Virus record (IMG/VR): IMGVR_UViG_3300030389_000862
Coordinates: 1-20,169 of that record
Direction: 5' to 3' (one strand)
DNA length: 20,169 nucleotides
Source: a virus
Part shown: piece by piece, positions 8,601-14,037 of the stretch
Numbering within the stretch: position 1 is the first letter of the stretch
Layout of the letters: every line of letters begins with the position of its first letter
Program-made: the position numbers and the translations under genes
Notes under the pieces: generated by a model
What the model saw: the letters and a program-made list of their open reading frames with translations, nothing else
Database searches by the model: none
What the model was told of the DNA's origin: nothing

Positions 8601-11159
8601 GACGTTGCTTATTGGAGATTTTATCAAAATTCTGGTCTTACTGCATCTATTACTATGGATGCTATTACAGAAAGTACTGCAGGTGGCAAAATAGAATTTA
8701 ATAGTGGTGCATCAGAAGTAGCTATTGCATCTATTGATAGCGGTGGTGTTTTTTTAGGGAGGGATGCAGTTGGTCAACAAACAACTACAGAACTTGGTGG
8801 CTACGGAGTTTTATCTGCAAATGGTCAAAGGTACGGTAATTACGGTTGGCTTACATTTAATGCACCTACAACTAACTTTACAGCCAGTTCAAGAGGTTGG
8901 GCATTAACTAATGGTTATCAGGCACATAGTTTTGCAATATTAAAATCTAGCAATGCGAGTACTGAACCTTATTTAACTACTAATGGCGAATTAGGTACTG
9001 GTGCTACTGCACCTTTTGTTATTGATAATGGTGGAAATGCAACATTTGGTGGTGGGGTAAGTATGCCTACGGGTAATGTTAGCGTAGGTGGAAAATTAAA
9101 TGTATCATCAAGTGTTGGCATTGGAGAGTTGGGTCTTGAAAAAACTTTTTCTATTGCATTTGCTAATGGTGTAGCAAACCAAAAAGCACAAATCCAGTTT
9201 ACAAAATTTTGGGGAGAGTTAGAAATTTCTGTATCAGGTACTTTTTCTCACCAAAATAATGCAGGAGTTATTACTAAAAAATTTGGATTAGGTGTTCAAG
9301 GTGGTGCTACATATGCTGATGAATGTAGATATACAGAATCTTTAGGAGTTACTGCTAATAATTTTGCTATTGGGAATAAGGTTTATGATACTGCAAATAG
9401 TAGATATTATATCCCCATAGTTCATAGAGTTTCTACTGGAAATACTTGTACGGTTCGTGTAAGGTGTTTAGGTGGTGATGCAACTATGACAAATTTTATT
9501 GAAGATTTAACTGTTAGTTCTGTTTACACTACGGATACAACTGTTTACGACAAACCTGAAGTATCATTTATAAGTCCTATTGGTATTGATACAGCTACCC
9601 CTGAAGCCAGTCTTCATGTTCATGGTTCAACTGGTATAAGATTAACAGATAGTAACCAAAATGCCAATGAGTATTCAGAAATAAAATACGATAATGCAGG
9701 AAATACTAATTTACACATAAACAATGATTGGACTAATACGAATGCATTAATCAGTTTTGAGTTAGCTGCCTCAGCAAAAATGGTAGTTAGGGGCGATGGT
9801 AATGTTGGCATAGGAACTACTAGTCCTGATGGATATAAATTAGTAATACATAATTCTTCAGAAGATTTGTTAAGACTGCATAACACTACAGATGGTCTAG
9901 ATTCTTTAATATCATTTACAAATCCCGGAGGCACTTTAGGTAGAATACAAGGCATTGATAATGGTGGATTGGGATTTGATGTAGGCAACAATGCAGGTGG
10001 CATAAATAGCAATGCAATGTTTATAGCTAATAATGCAAAAGTGGGTATAGGTACAACTAGCCCTACAGAGAAATTGACAATTTTTGGTGGCGTTGCAAGT
10101 CCTGCCACTTCAGGAACTGGTGCAAATGGAAACCTTGCTGTTGAATCATCAAATGGAAATAGTCTTTATATAGGTTCGTATTATGCAAGTCCTTATGGAG
10201 TTTGGTTACAAGCTTCTAATTATGCAGACCAATCATTAACATATCCAATAATTTTAAATCCTCGTGGTGGCAATATTGGTATTGGAACAATAAATCCAAG
10301 TGCAGCTTTAGAAGTTCGTGATACAACTGCAAATAATGGACATATTGGTGGAAAAATTAATATAGCTGGTGACTGGAATGAGACAAATATAGCTTACGGA
10401 GGAAATAGGTCACCGGGTGTAACGATTCAATCAATAGATTCTACTGCTGGAAATTTTGGAACATTAAGTTTTATGAATGCAAGCGGATACACTGGTGCTA
10501 CTATTATTGCTAAACATGTATTACATGGTGCTGGTACTGGTAATATGGATACACAATTACACTTTGGTACAAGAGGTATTCATAATCCACAAAGTGGTGC
10601 TCACAATGTTTCTGCTATGGTGATTGATGAAGATGGTTTAGTAGGCATTGGGAAAGACAATCCTACACAAGCACTTGATGTGCAAGGTAGTATTATATCT
10701 AGTAGCGTACTTCTTGCACCAACTTATGCAACATTTATTCACAGTTTTACAGATGACTTAGGTACAACAGGACATTTTATACCTTGGAATAGTAGTGCTG
10801 AAACAACAGGAAATGATTTTAGTTCTACATCATTTGTTGTTCCAATGAACATGACATTAAAGCGTTTATATGTAAGAATTGAAACTATTTCAAATCTTGG
10901 GTCTCATACTCTTACTGCTTCGTTAATTAGTAAACCAGATGGTAGCATAACAAATACTACTGTAGCAACTGCTAGTAAGTCAGTTAACGCTGCTAGTAGT
11001 GGTAGAAGTCAAAAGTTTACAGATTCACAATTTAGTAACCCACCTACTTTATCAAGAGGACAGATGGGTTCAATAAAACTTCAATTCGGTAGTGATATAG
11101 GTGGAAGCACTGACTTTTTTATTACTAGCGTATGGGAAATGGATAACAATACAATATAG
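5670..11159 (+). CDS. Giant tail fibre protein with periodic VGIGTTSP repeats
   Basis: At 1829 residues this is by far the largest gene. It opens 'MPSWKKVALADATNTF', sharing the WKKV anchor motif of the fibre gene at 4453. Eleven copies of a motif like 'VGIGTTSPxxxLxV' occur at residues 236, 629, 708, 779, 851, 1149, 1304, 1379, 1458, 1536 and 1658. Related 'NATFGGNVxIG' elements lie between them (near 319, 409 and 524). These are typical of trimeric beta-helical or repeat-rich phage fibres and adhesins. Residues about 1155-1300 form a non-repeat beta domain. Residues about 1674-1829 form a C-terminal head domain with no visible S74 chaperone motif. It is likely the main host-recognition fibre. 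It starts at TAATG behind two tiny genes. Confidence 0.85.
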   Translation: MPSWKKVALADATNTFTSDQIVDGGTTSRLIINSSTHNASVANEARLQLGFGHSGAPDAVGYIKLTENATNSFDGTITIGVPYNNGSGGSATRDALTIRQTGDTIFAGNIRVGSDLTSITSDTHFAIGDSGDTHFILGEDVNNHARITWDASEDALDFNLKDGGTATVPLILTGTSATFSGEVKSTTNITSNSGGVGKVSLATSGNNAVIDMNNSTPSHVVRIHAGGDTFFNGGNVGIGEASPSYKLDVVGSYSAPSKTAGATALVGISAGASGSELVIGGEQTGGKIWIQNRHKSANGYDFEIAVQPQGGTTSFGGDVSIGMPTAQMSKTFHVQSNTGSAGTPNGIMLTNTVHGSDSQIYMYAENDSGTLSGSVIKYDPDAMYMWLQGSSGKGLYINHSGNTIFSENVHLLDDNSLTLGTNEDAQIWNDGSNTYFRNNVSSQDMIFKVRVGSTDTQVLRLDGATANVEINKHLILSNTYSLQWGDVNARIEGSTANDSINILTGGTSALSINSSQNATFGGNVEIGSGKSIVYSPTVYTGAVQGIKFDDPVVTTDSIIQPVRLASNVGIPIFIGANSYVNTSGSIVRYNTSEESSFIQVDSRGDLYFGTNSSGATATTRMYISPAGNVGVGTGASASYKLDITGPATENGSTLRLNDAIASKNSKHLLIQRASSTASIGIAGSQANDPLWISRSGGYDLMVASGGNIGIGTTSPVAKLVVSDGGNAGIELQPEIVTDTNRITNYDRAASAYMNFRLDALTQQFLISNTEKMRLDSTGLGIGTTNPDATLHLEDGNDTEIRFSFGNSQYMNKLKNEWSAGTASANKMRFHISDGSTTGFNEVLTLTGDQRVGIGNNSPSKTLEVDGSFNLGSNAFINYNATYPYTINVENTAGVGNLTFQAGTGSTGYKSKIELQGGNTATDASITLTTADTARMTILNSGDVQLANNLSLTNSSPVMYMSGSSGDHTRFGWAEGDPDVAYWRFYQNSGLTASITMDAITESTAGGKIEFNSGASEVAIASIDSGGVFLGRDAVGQQTTTELGGYGVLSANGQRYGNYGWLTFNAPTTNFTASSRGWALTNGYQAHSFAILKSSNASTEPYLTTNGELGTGATAPFVIDNGGNATFGGGVSMPTGNVSVGGKLNVSSSVGIGELGLEKTFSIAFANGVANQKAQIQFTKFWGELEISVSGTFSHQNNAGVITKKFGLGVQGGATYADECRYTESLGVTANNFAIGNKVYDTANSRYYIPIVHRVSTGNTCTVRVRCLGGDATMTNFIEDLTVSSVYTTDTTVYDKPEVSFISPIGIDTATPEASLHVHGSTGIRLTDSNQNANEYSEIKYDNAGNTNLHINNDWTNTNALISFELAASAKMVVRGDGNVGIGTTSPDGYKLVIHNSSEDLLRLHNTTDGLDSLISFTNPGGTLGRIQGIDNGGLGFDVGNNAGGINSNAMFIANNAKVGIGTTSPTEKLTIFGGVASPATSGTGANGNLAVESSNGNSLYIGSYYASPYGVWLQASNYADQSLTYPIILNPRGGNIGIGTINPSAALEVRDTTANNGHIGGKINIAGDWNETNIAYGGNRSPGVTIQSIDSTAGNFGTLSFMNASGYTGATIIAKHVLHGAGTGNMDTQLHFGTRGIHNPQSGAHNVSAMVIDEDGLVGIGKDNPTQALDVQGSIISSSVLLAPTYATFIHSFTDDLGTTGHFIPWNSSAETTGNDFSSTSFVVPMNMTLKRLYVRIETISNLGSHTLTASLISKPDGSITNTTVATASKSVNAASSGRSQKFTDSQFSNPPTLSRGQMGSIKLQFGSDIGGSTDFFITSVWEMDNNTI
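6375..10688 (+). repeat. Eleven degenerate fibre repeats (VGIG-type)
   Basis: Copies begin at 6375, 7554, 7791, 8004, 8220, 9114, 9579, 9804, 10041, 10275 and 10641. Each encodes V/I/L-G-I/V-G/D, usually followed by T-T-S/N-P and a short beta strand such as 'LDVVG' or 'LEVDG'. Adjacent spacings are 71-79 residues where copies are consecutive (708-779-851 and 1304-1379-1458-1536), and roughly multiples of that elsewhere. DNA copies differ at many third positions, so the repeats are conserved at protein level rather than freshly duplicated. Confidence 0.8.
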
Positions 11160-11169
11160 GAGTAGAACC

Positions 11170-11496
11170 ATGAAAGGTTATGCACAAAAAAAGAAAGACA
11201 AGAAATGGTCTGTTGGGAAAAGCAAAGAAGTGGTTTCTCCTGCAGTATCAGAAGTAAAAGATGAGAATGGCGTTATAGTTCGTGAAGCGAGAGCTGAAGA
11301 ATCTAAAGAGCTCATTCAATTAAGTAAGAAACGCTATGACCCAGAAACAGGCAAAGCACTTGAAGATTATAAAGAAGTAGTATCTGAAGGTGTTTGTGAT
11401 AATGCTGTTGCTGACATAGATAACCAGATTGCTGAATTAACTGCACAAAAAGAAGGTTGGGAAGCCTTAAAAGCAGATATTAAAGCACTTAAATAA
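11170..11496 (+). CDS. Small charged protein following the giant fibre gene
   Basis: The start is placed at the ATG at 11170, because AGGAG (11158-11162) lies directly before it. The frame stays open upstream only as a shadow inside the fibre gene. The 108-residue product is hydrophilic and starts with a Lys-rich segment (MKGYAQKKKDKKWSVGKSKE). Its middle carries 'KKRYDPETGKALEDYKEVVS', and it ends in an amphipathic helix (NAVADIDNQIAELTAQKEGW) suited to a coiled coil. It lies 10 bases after the fibre gene, a place often taken by fibre assembly chaperones or fibre attachment proteins. No known chaperone family is recognised. Confidence 0.6.
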   Translation: MKGYAQKKKDKKWSVGKSKEVVSPAVSEVKDENGVIVREARAEESKELIQLSKKRYDPETGKALEDYKEVVSEGVCDNAVADIDNQIAELTAQKEGWEALKADIKALK

Positions 11497-11508
11497 AAGG
11501 ATAACAAA

Positions 11509-11748
11509 ATGCCAGATAAAAAAGAAAAAGAAAGTCAGGTAGTTGTCATTAACGATGTAGAATACAAAGTAGATGACCTAACGGAACCTCAAGTAATGTT
11601 AGTAAACCATGTATGGGATTTGGATAGAAAACTTGCAAGTAGCAAGTTTAATCTTGACCAATTGCAAGGTGGTCGTGAACATTTTATGAAAAAGTTAGAA
11701 GCGGAGTTAGAGAATGGCGAGAGTAATGATGCTGTTGAATCTAGCTAA
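11509..11748 (+). CDS. Small hydrophilic coiled-coil protein
   Basis: The 79-residue protein begins with a Lys/Glu-rich tail (MPDKKEKESQ). It then has a short beta segment (VVVINDVEYKVDDLTEPQ) and a helix that runs almost to the end (LVNHVWDLDRKLASSKFNLD, then a charged tail). It looks like a small helical protein with a beta hairpin cap, probably a dimer or oligomer. The ribosome binding site is a weak AGGAT at about 11498-11502. The next gene starts 35 bases inside its 3' end in another frame. The function is not recognised. Confidence 0.58.
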   Translation: MPDKKEKESQVVVINDVEYKVDDLTEPQVMLVNHVWDLDRKLASSKFNLDQLQGGREHFMKKLEAELENGESNDAVESS

Positions 11749-11941
11749 CATTAGTTGTAGTGGTGGTTGGTCAGTGGGTGGGTATGAACTCACCCCTGCC
11801 GACACAAGTAAGCCTAATGTATTTATAGAAATAATGGATACAGATTCGGTAGTTCATTACTATCATGGAGGTTTATATGAATCATCTAATTGGTGTTGGT
11901 TGCATCAAAAATTTGAAATAGTAAAAAGAGTAGATGAGTGA
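11714..11941 (+). CDS. Small aromatic-rich protein, function unknown
   Basis: The 75-residue product overlaps the previous gene by 35 bases in another frame and the next gene by 8 bases. GGAG at 11702-11705 gives the ATG at 11714 a suitable ribosome binding site. In-frame ATGs at 11726 and 11729 are alternatives. It starts with a short hydrophobic run (MARVMMLLNLANISC). The rest is beta-rich and unusually rich in Trp, Tyr and His (FIEIMDTDSVVHYYHGGLYE, then SSNWCWLHQKFEIV). The layout looks like a small beta domain with three cysteines. It leads directly into the membrane protein cassette, but nothing shows a lysis role. Confidence 0.55.
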   Translation: MARVMMLLNLANISCSGGWSVGGYELTPADTSKPNVFIEIMDTDSVVHYYHGGLYESSNWCWLHQKFEIVKRVDE

Positions 11942-12254
11942 AAAACCACATACCGCCAGAAGCTATCGCACTGCCATTCTTGATGATAATGCCATTGTTT
12001 CTATTAATCTTAAATGGCTTGCCCAAGGTCTCGTTCTGGTTGCAGCTTTGGTATATGGTTACTTACAGATTGAAAGTAGGATTAAGACGTTGGAAAACAA
12101 ATTGGTGGAAGCTGATAGCACGATTAGGAGTTTACTTGATAAACACAGCATCGAAGAAGAACGAAAACGGGCGGAATTGGAAAGTAAGCTTTCATTCTAT
12201 GAAAAGGAATTAAATCTTAACCCTTTTAGCTGGGGTAAAAAGAAACGGAAATAA
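11934..12254 (+). CDS. Membrane protein with one helix and a coiled coil
   Basis: The 106-residue protein has a short polar N-terminus (residues 1-24). One hydrophobic membrane segment follows (about 25-44, containing LAQGLVLVAALVYGYL), then a long charged coiled coil (45-95, IESRIKTLENKLVEADSTIR), and it ends 'WGKKKRK'. There is no cleavable signal peptide or lipobox. The topology resembles inner-membrane spanins and some small holin-like proteins. It precedes two more one-pass coiled-coil proteins and, about 1.4 kb downstream, the endolysin. A role in lysis is likely but unproven; a membrane anchor for another phage function is possible. Confidence 0.62.
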   Translation: MSEKPHTARSYRTAILDDNAIVSINLKWLAQGLVLVAALVYGYLQIESRIKTLENKLVEADSTIRSLLDKHSIEEERKRAELESKLSFYEKELNLNPFSWGKKKRK

Positions 12255-12256
12255 TT

Positions 12257-12574
12257 ATGGATTTTATGGCAGTATATGGCGAAGCAGGAATGATAGGCGT
12301 AGTAGGCGTTATGTTCGTTTATTTAGTTATGTCTTTAAGTAAAAAGTCTGAAGCTCAACAAGAGGCTTTAGAAAATCTTAAAGTAGAAAACAAAGGTCAA
12401 TCTGAAACTCTTGAAAATATGGAAGGTATGGTTATTAAATTAATTGCAAGATGGAATCAGTCTGACGACAAGCTTGATAGAAAGTTTGACGGACTTACTA
12501 AAGAAATAAATGATTTAGATAATCAAGTGTCTAGAATAGAAGGGTCACTTAGTAGAATAAATGGAAAGCATTGA
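12257..12574 (+). CDS. Membrane protein with N-terminal helix, holin-like candidate
   Basis: The 105-residue protein has an N-terminal hydrophobic segment (about residues 9-27, GEAGMIGVVGVMFVYLVMSL). This is followed by a long polar helical tail with heptad-like patterning (30-60 and about 69-102, e.g. KEINDLDNQVSRIEGSLSRI). A short N-terminal membrane helix with a charged coiled-coil tail resembles the BhlA/UviB class of small holin-like proteins in topology only. It lies 2 bases after the previous membrane gene, with only a weak ribosome binding site (CGGAA), so coupling is likely. It is the best holin candidate here with moderate confidence; it could equally be a tether or a spanin-like partner. 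Confidence 0.6.
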   Translation: MDFMAVYGEAGMIGVVGVMFVYLVMSLSKKSEAQQEALENLKVENKGQSETLENMEGMVIKLIARWNQSDDKLDRKFDGLTKEINDLDNQVSRIEGSLSRINGKH

Positions 12575-12789
12575 TGGCACACGATAAAGATATATTAGCA
12601 ATGATGGTGAAGTTTAACGAAAGGCAACGAACCATATTTAATACCCTACATAGAATTGAAAAGCATTTAGAAAAGTTGAATGGAAAGGTAGCTAACCACG
12701 AAACTGCTATAGCTAAGTTACAAACAGTTGGTGCAGTAGCTGTAGTTAGTATACCAATAATCGTAAACGTAATAATGAGGATAGTGTAA
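12574..12789 (+). CDS. Small protein with coiled coil and C-terminal membrane helix
   Basis: The 71-residue protein has a polar helical N-terminal half (RQRTIFNTLHRIEKHLEKLN) and a C-terminal hydrophobic segment (about residues 50-69, LQTVGAVAVVSIPIIVNVIM). It would therefore be tail-anchored, the mirror of the two preceding proteins. I chose the ATG at 12574, which overlaps the previous stop as TGATG, over the TTG at 12571, which adds only one residue. The three-gene set of one-pass proteins with coiled coils is compact and probably co-translated. A lysis or membrane-remodelling role is suggested by context. Confidence 0.6.
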   Translation: MAHDKDILAMMVKFNERQRTIFNTLHRIEKHLEKLNGKVANHETAIAKLQTVGAVAVVSIPIIVNVIMRIV

Positions 12790-12965
12790 TGTTAGCAAAG
12801 TTAATAGCAGATGATCTGTTGTCAGATGAGAATGGTGCAGAGGTTATTGCTGAAATAAATAAAGCAGTAGACATACCCATCATATCAGAAAAAACAGAAC
12901 AAAAAATATTAGAAGCACTTTGGAAAGTGATTAAAGGTGTTCTTCTAAAAAAGATTGGTGTCTAA
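12789..12965 (+). CDS. Small amphipathic helical protein
   Basis: This 58-residue frame joins the previous gene and the next by TAATG overlaps at both ends. The N-terminal half is acidic (MLAKLIADDLLSDENGAEVI). The C-terminal half is basic and strongly amphipathic (KILEALWKVIKGVLLKKIGV), of a kind that can bind membranes or a partner helix. It has no full-length membrane segment. Given its place between the membrane cassette and the basic-protein cluster, it may assist lysis or membrane contact. The function is not recognised. Confidence 0.58.
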   Translation: MLAKLIADDLLSDENGAEVIAEINKAVDIPIISEKTEQKILEALWKVIKGVLLKKIGV

Positions 12966-13285
12966 TGCCTGCCAAAAGAAAATCTACTAAAAGATCTTAT
13001 AAGACTCCTGCATGGCAAAGAAAAGCAGGTAAGAATCCTAAAGGTGGATTAAATGCTAAAGGTAGAGCATCTGCTAAGAGGCAAGGTAGTAATTTAAAAC
13101 CACCTCTTAGCAAAGGCACTAGTCCAAGAAGAGTAAGCTTTGCTGCAAGGTTTGCAGGAATGAAAGGCCCTATGAAAGACTCAAAGGGTAGACCTACAAG
13201 AAAAGCATTGGCTTTAAAGAAGTGGGGATTTAGTTCTGTTGCTGCAGCAAGAGCATTTGCAAATAGACATAAAAAGAAAAAGTAG
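12965..13285 (+). CDS. Small basic protein 1 (DUF6321-like)
   Basis: The 106-residue protein has 21 Lys and 12 Arg and only one acidic residue. The motif 'WQRKAGKNPKGGLNAKGRAS' followed by 'GSNLKPP' and 'SPRRVSFAARFAGM' matches a conserved small protein of phages that I know as DUF6321; the function of that family is not established. A 'KGRP' core sits at residues 74-77 and the C-terminus ends 'ANRHKKKK'. It starts at a TAATG junction. Its charge strongly suggests nucleic-acid binding. It is the first of three consecutive very basic genes, so it may help condense or protect phage DNA. Confidence 0.68.
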   Translation: MPAKRKSTKRSYKTPAWQRKAGKNPKGGLNAKGRASAKRQGSNLKPPLSKGTSPRRVSFAARFAGMKGPMKDSKGRPTRKALALKKWGFSSVAAARAFANRHKKKK

Positions 13286-13292
13286 GAATACT

Positions 13293-13472
13293 ATGCCAAG
13301 AAAAAAGAAAAAGAAAGGCTTGTATGCAAACATACATGCAAAACGTAAACGAATTAAAGCTGGTAGTGGTGAGAAAATGAGAAAACCCGGATCTAAGGGT
13401 GCACCAACTGCAGCAAACTTTAAACGAGCTGCTAAAACAGCTAAGAAAAGAAAGCCAAGAAAAAGGAGATAA
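13293..13472 (+). CDS. Small basic protein 2
   Basis: The start is placed at the ATG at 13293. The frame runs further upstream but there it only overlaps the preceding gene, and a TAGGAA lies just before this ATG. The 59-residue product has 17 Lys, 9 Arg and one Glu, with no other acidic residue. It begins 'MPRKKKKKGLYANIHAKRKR', continues 'IKAGSGEKMRKPGSKGAPTA' and ends 'KKRKPRKRR'. The 'KMRKPGSKGAPTA' segment is one I recognise from small conserved proteins in marine phages. It should be disordered in isolation and bind DNA or RNA electrostatically. Confidence 0.66.
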   Translation: MPRKKKKKGLYANIHAKRKRIKAGSGEKMRKPGSKGAPTAANFKRAAKTAKKRKPRKRR

Positions 13473-13474
13473 TT

Positions 13475-13636
13475 ATGCCTTACGGAAAAGGAACATATGG
13501 TTCTAAAAAAGGTAGACCACCAAAGAAAAAGAAACCAGCTAAAAAGAAAGGTAAGTCAATGCTTACTAAAAAGCAAAAAACATTGCCTAAAAAACTTCAA
13601 CGTATGATTGTTAAATCTAAAAAGAAGAAGAAATAA
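13475..13636 (+). CDS. Small basic protein 3 with AT-hook-like core
   Basis: This 53-residue frame follows 2 bases after the preceding stop, with AAGGAGA directly upstream as ribosome binding site. The product has 22 Lys and 2 Arg and no acidic residue at all. It opens 'MPYGKGTYGSKKGRPPKKKK', where 'KKGRPPKKK' looks like the GRP core of an AT-hook, a minor-groove binder of AT-rich DNA. A short less-charged segment (LTKKQKTLPKKLQRMIVK) may form a helix, and the end is a run of lysines. The AT-hook idea is inference from the core motif. A similar 'MPYGKGTYGS' start occurs in marine phage proteins. Confidence 0.65.
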   Translation: MPYGKGTYGSKKGRPPKKKKPAKKKGKSMLTKKQKTLPKKLQRMIVKSKKKKK

Positions 13637-13638
13637 TA

Positions 13639-14037
13639 ATGCCTAGGTTTGGAAAAAGAAGTAAACAAAGACTACAAGGTGTTGATGCTAGACTTGTTAA
13701 TGTTCTTAATAAAGTTGTTAAATACTTTGACATTACTGTAATAGAAGGTCTTAGAAGTCAGGAAAGACAAAATGAACTGGTTGCTAAAGGTCTAAGTAAA
13801 ACAAAGTATGGTAAGCATGTACAAGGCAAAGCAGTTGATATTTCGCCATATCCGATAGATTGGGATGCTAGGGATGACTTCCATTACCTTGGTGGTTTTG
13901 TGCTTGCTACAGCAGCTTCTATGGGCATTAAGATACGTTGGGGCGGAGATTGGAACGCTAGTTCTTTGTATAAAGGTAAACGTACAACAAAAGATAATAA
14001 GTTTGACGATCTTGTACATTTTGAATTGTTGGATTAA
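13639..14037 (+). CDS. Peptidase M15 endolysin (T5 endolysin-like)
   Basis: The 132-residue protein has the catalytic pattern of a zinc M15 peptidase that cuts the peptide stems of peptidoglycan. The zinc ligands are His60 and Asp67 in 'GKHVQGKAVDIS' and His127 in 'DDLVHFEL', and Asp124 is the likely catalytic acid. The spacing (7 residues between the first two ligands, 60 to the third) is the same as in the T5 endolysin (His66, Asp73, His133), an L-alanyl-D-glutamate peptidase. 'RWGGDW' at 100-105 also fits. There is no signal peptide, so a holin must release it. It starts at a TAATAATG junction after the basic-protein genes. Confidence 0.85.
   Translation: MPRFGKRSKQRLQGVDARLVNVLNKVVKYFDITVIEGLRSQERQNELVAKGLSKTKYGKHVQGKAVDISPYPIDWDARDDFHYLGGFVLATAASMGIKIRWGGDWNASSLYKGKRTTKDNKFDDLVHFELLD

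Noticed and set aside
9620-10108. 162-residue open frame on the minus strand inside the giant fibre gene
   Set aside because: It mirrors the repetitive fibre coding sequence, has a Pro/Leu-rich composition typical of antisense frames, has no ribosome binding site, and lies in a window with no other minus-strand gene.
6375-10688. Regularly spaced repeats that could suggest a CRISPR-like or other non-coding array
   Set aside because: The spacing is about 220 bases, copies vary at third codon positions, and all lie in one uninterrupted frame, so they are protein repeats.
11101-11169. Upstream extension of the 11170 gene into the fibre gene
   Set aside because: The extra residues are a shadow of the fibre C-terminus, and AGGAG at 11158-11162 marks the ATG at 11170.
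11714-11760. Possible lipoprotein signal (hydrophobic run ending ANISC) suggesting an outer-membrane spanin
   Set aside because: The hydrophobic run is short and interrupted by Asn, and the residues before Cys do not fit a good lipobox.
11938-12213. 91-residue plus-strand frame overlapping the membrane protein at 11934
   Set aside because: It lies almost wholly within the better-supported gene, whose product has a clear membrane helix and coiled coil and a better start context.
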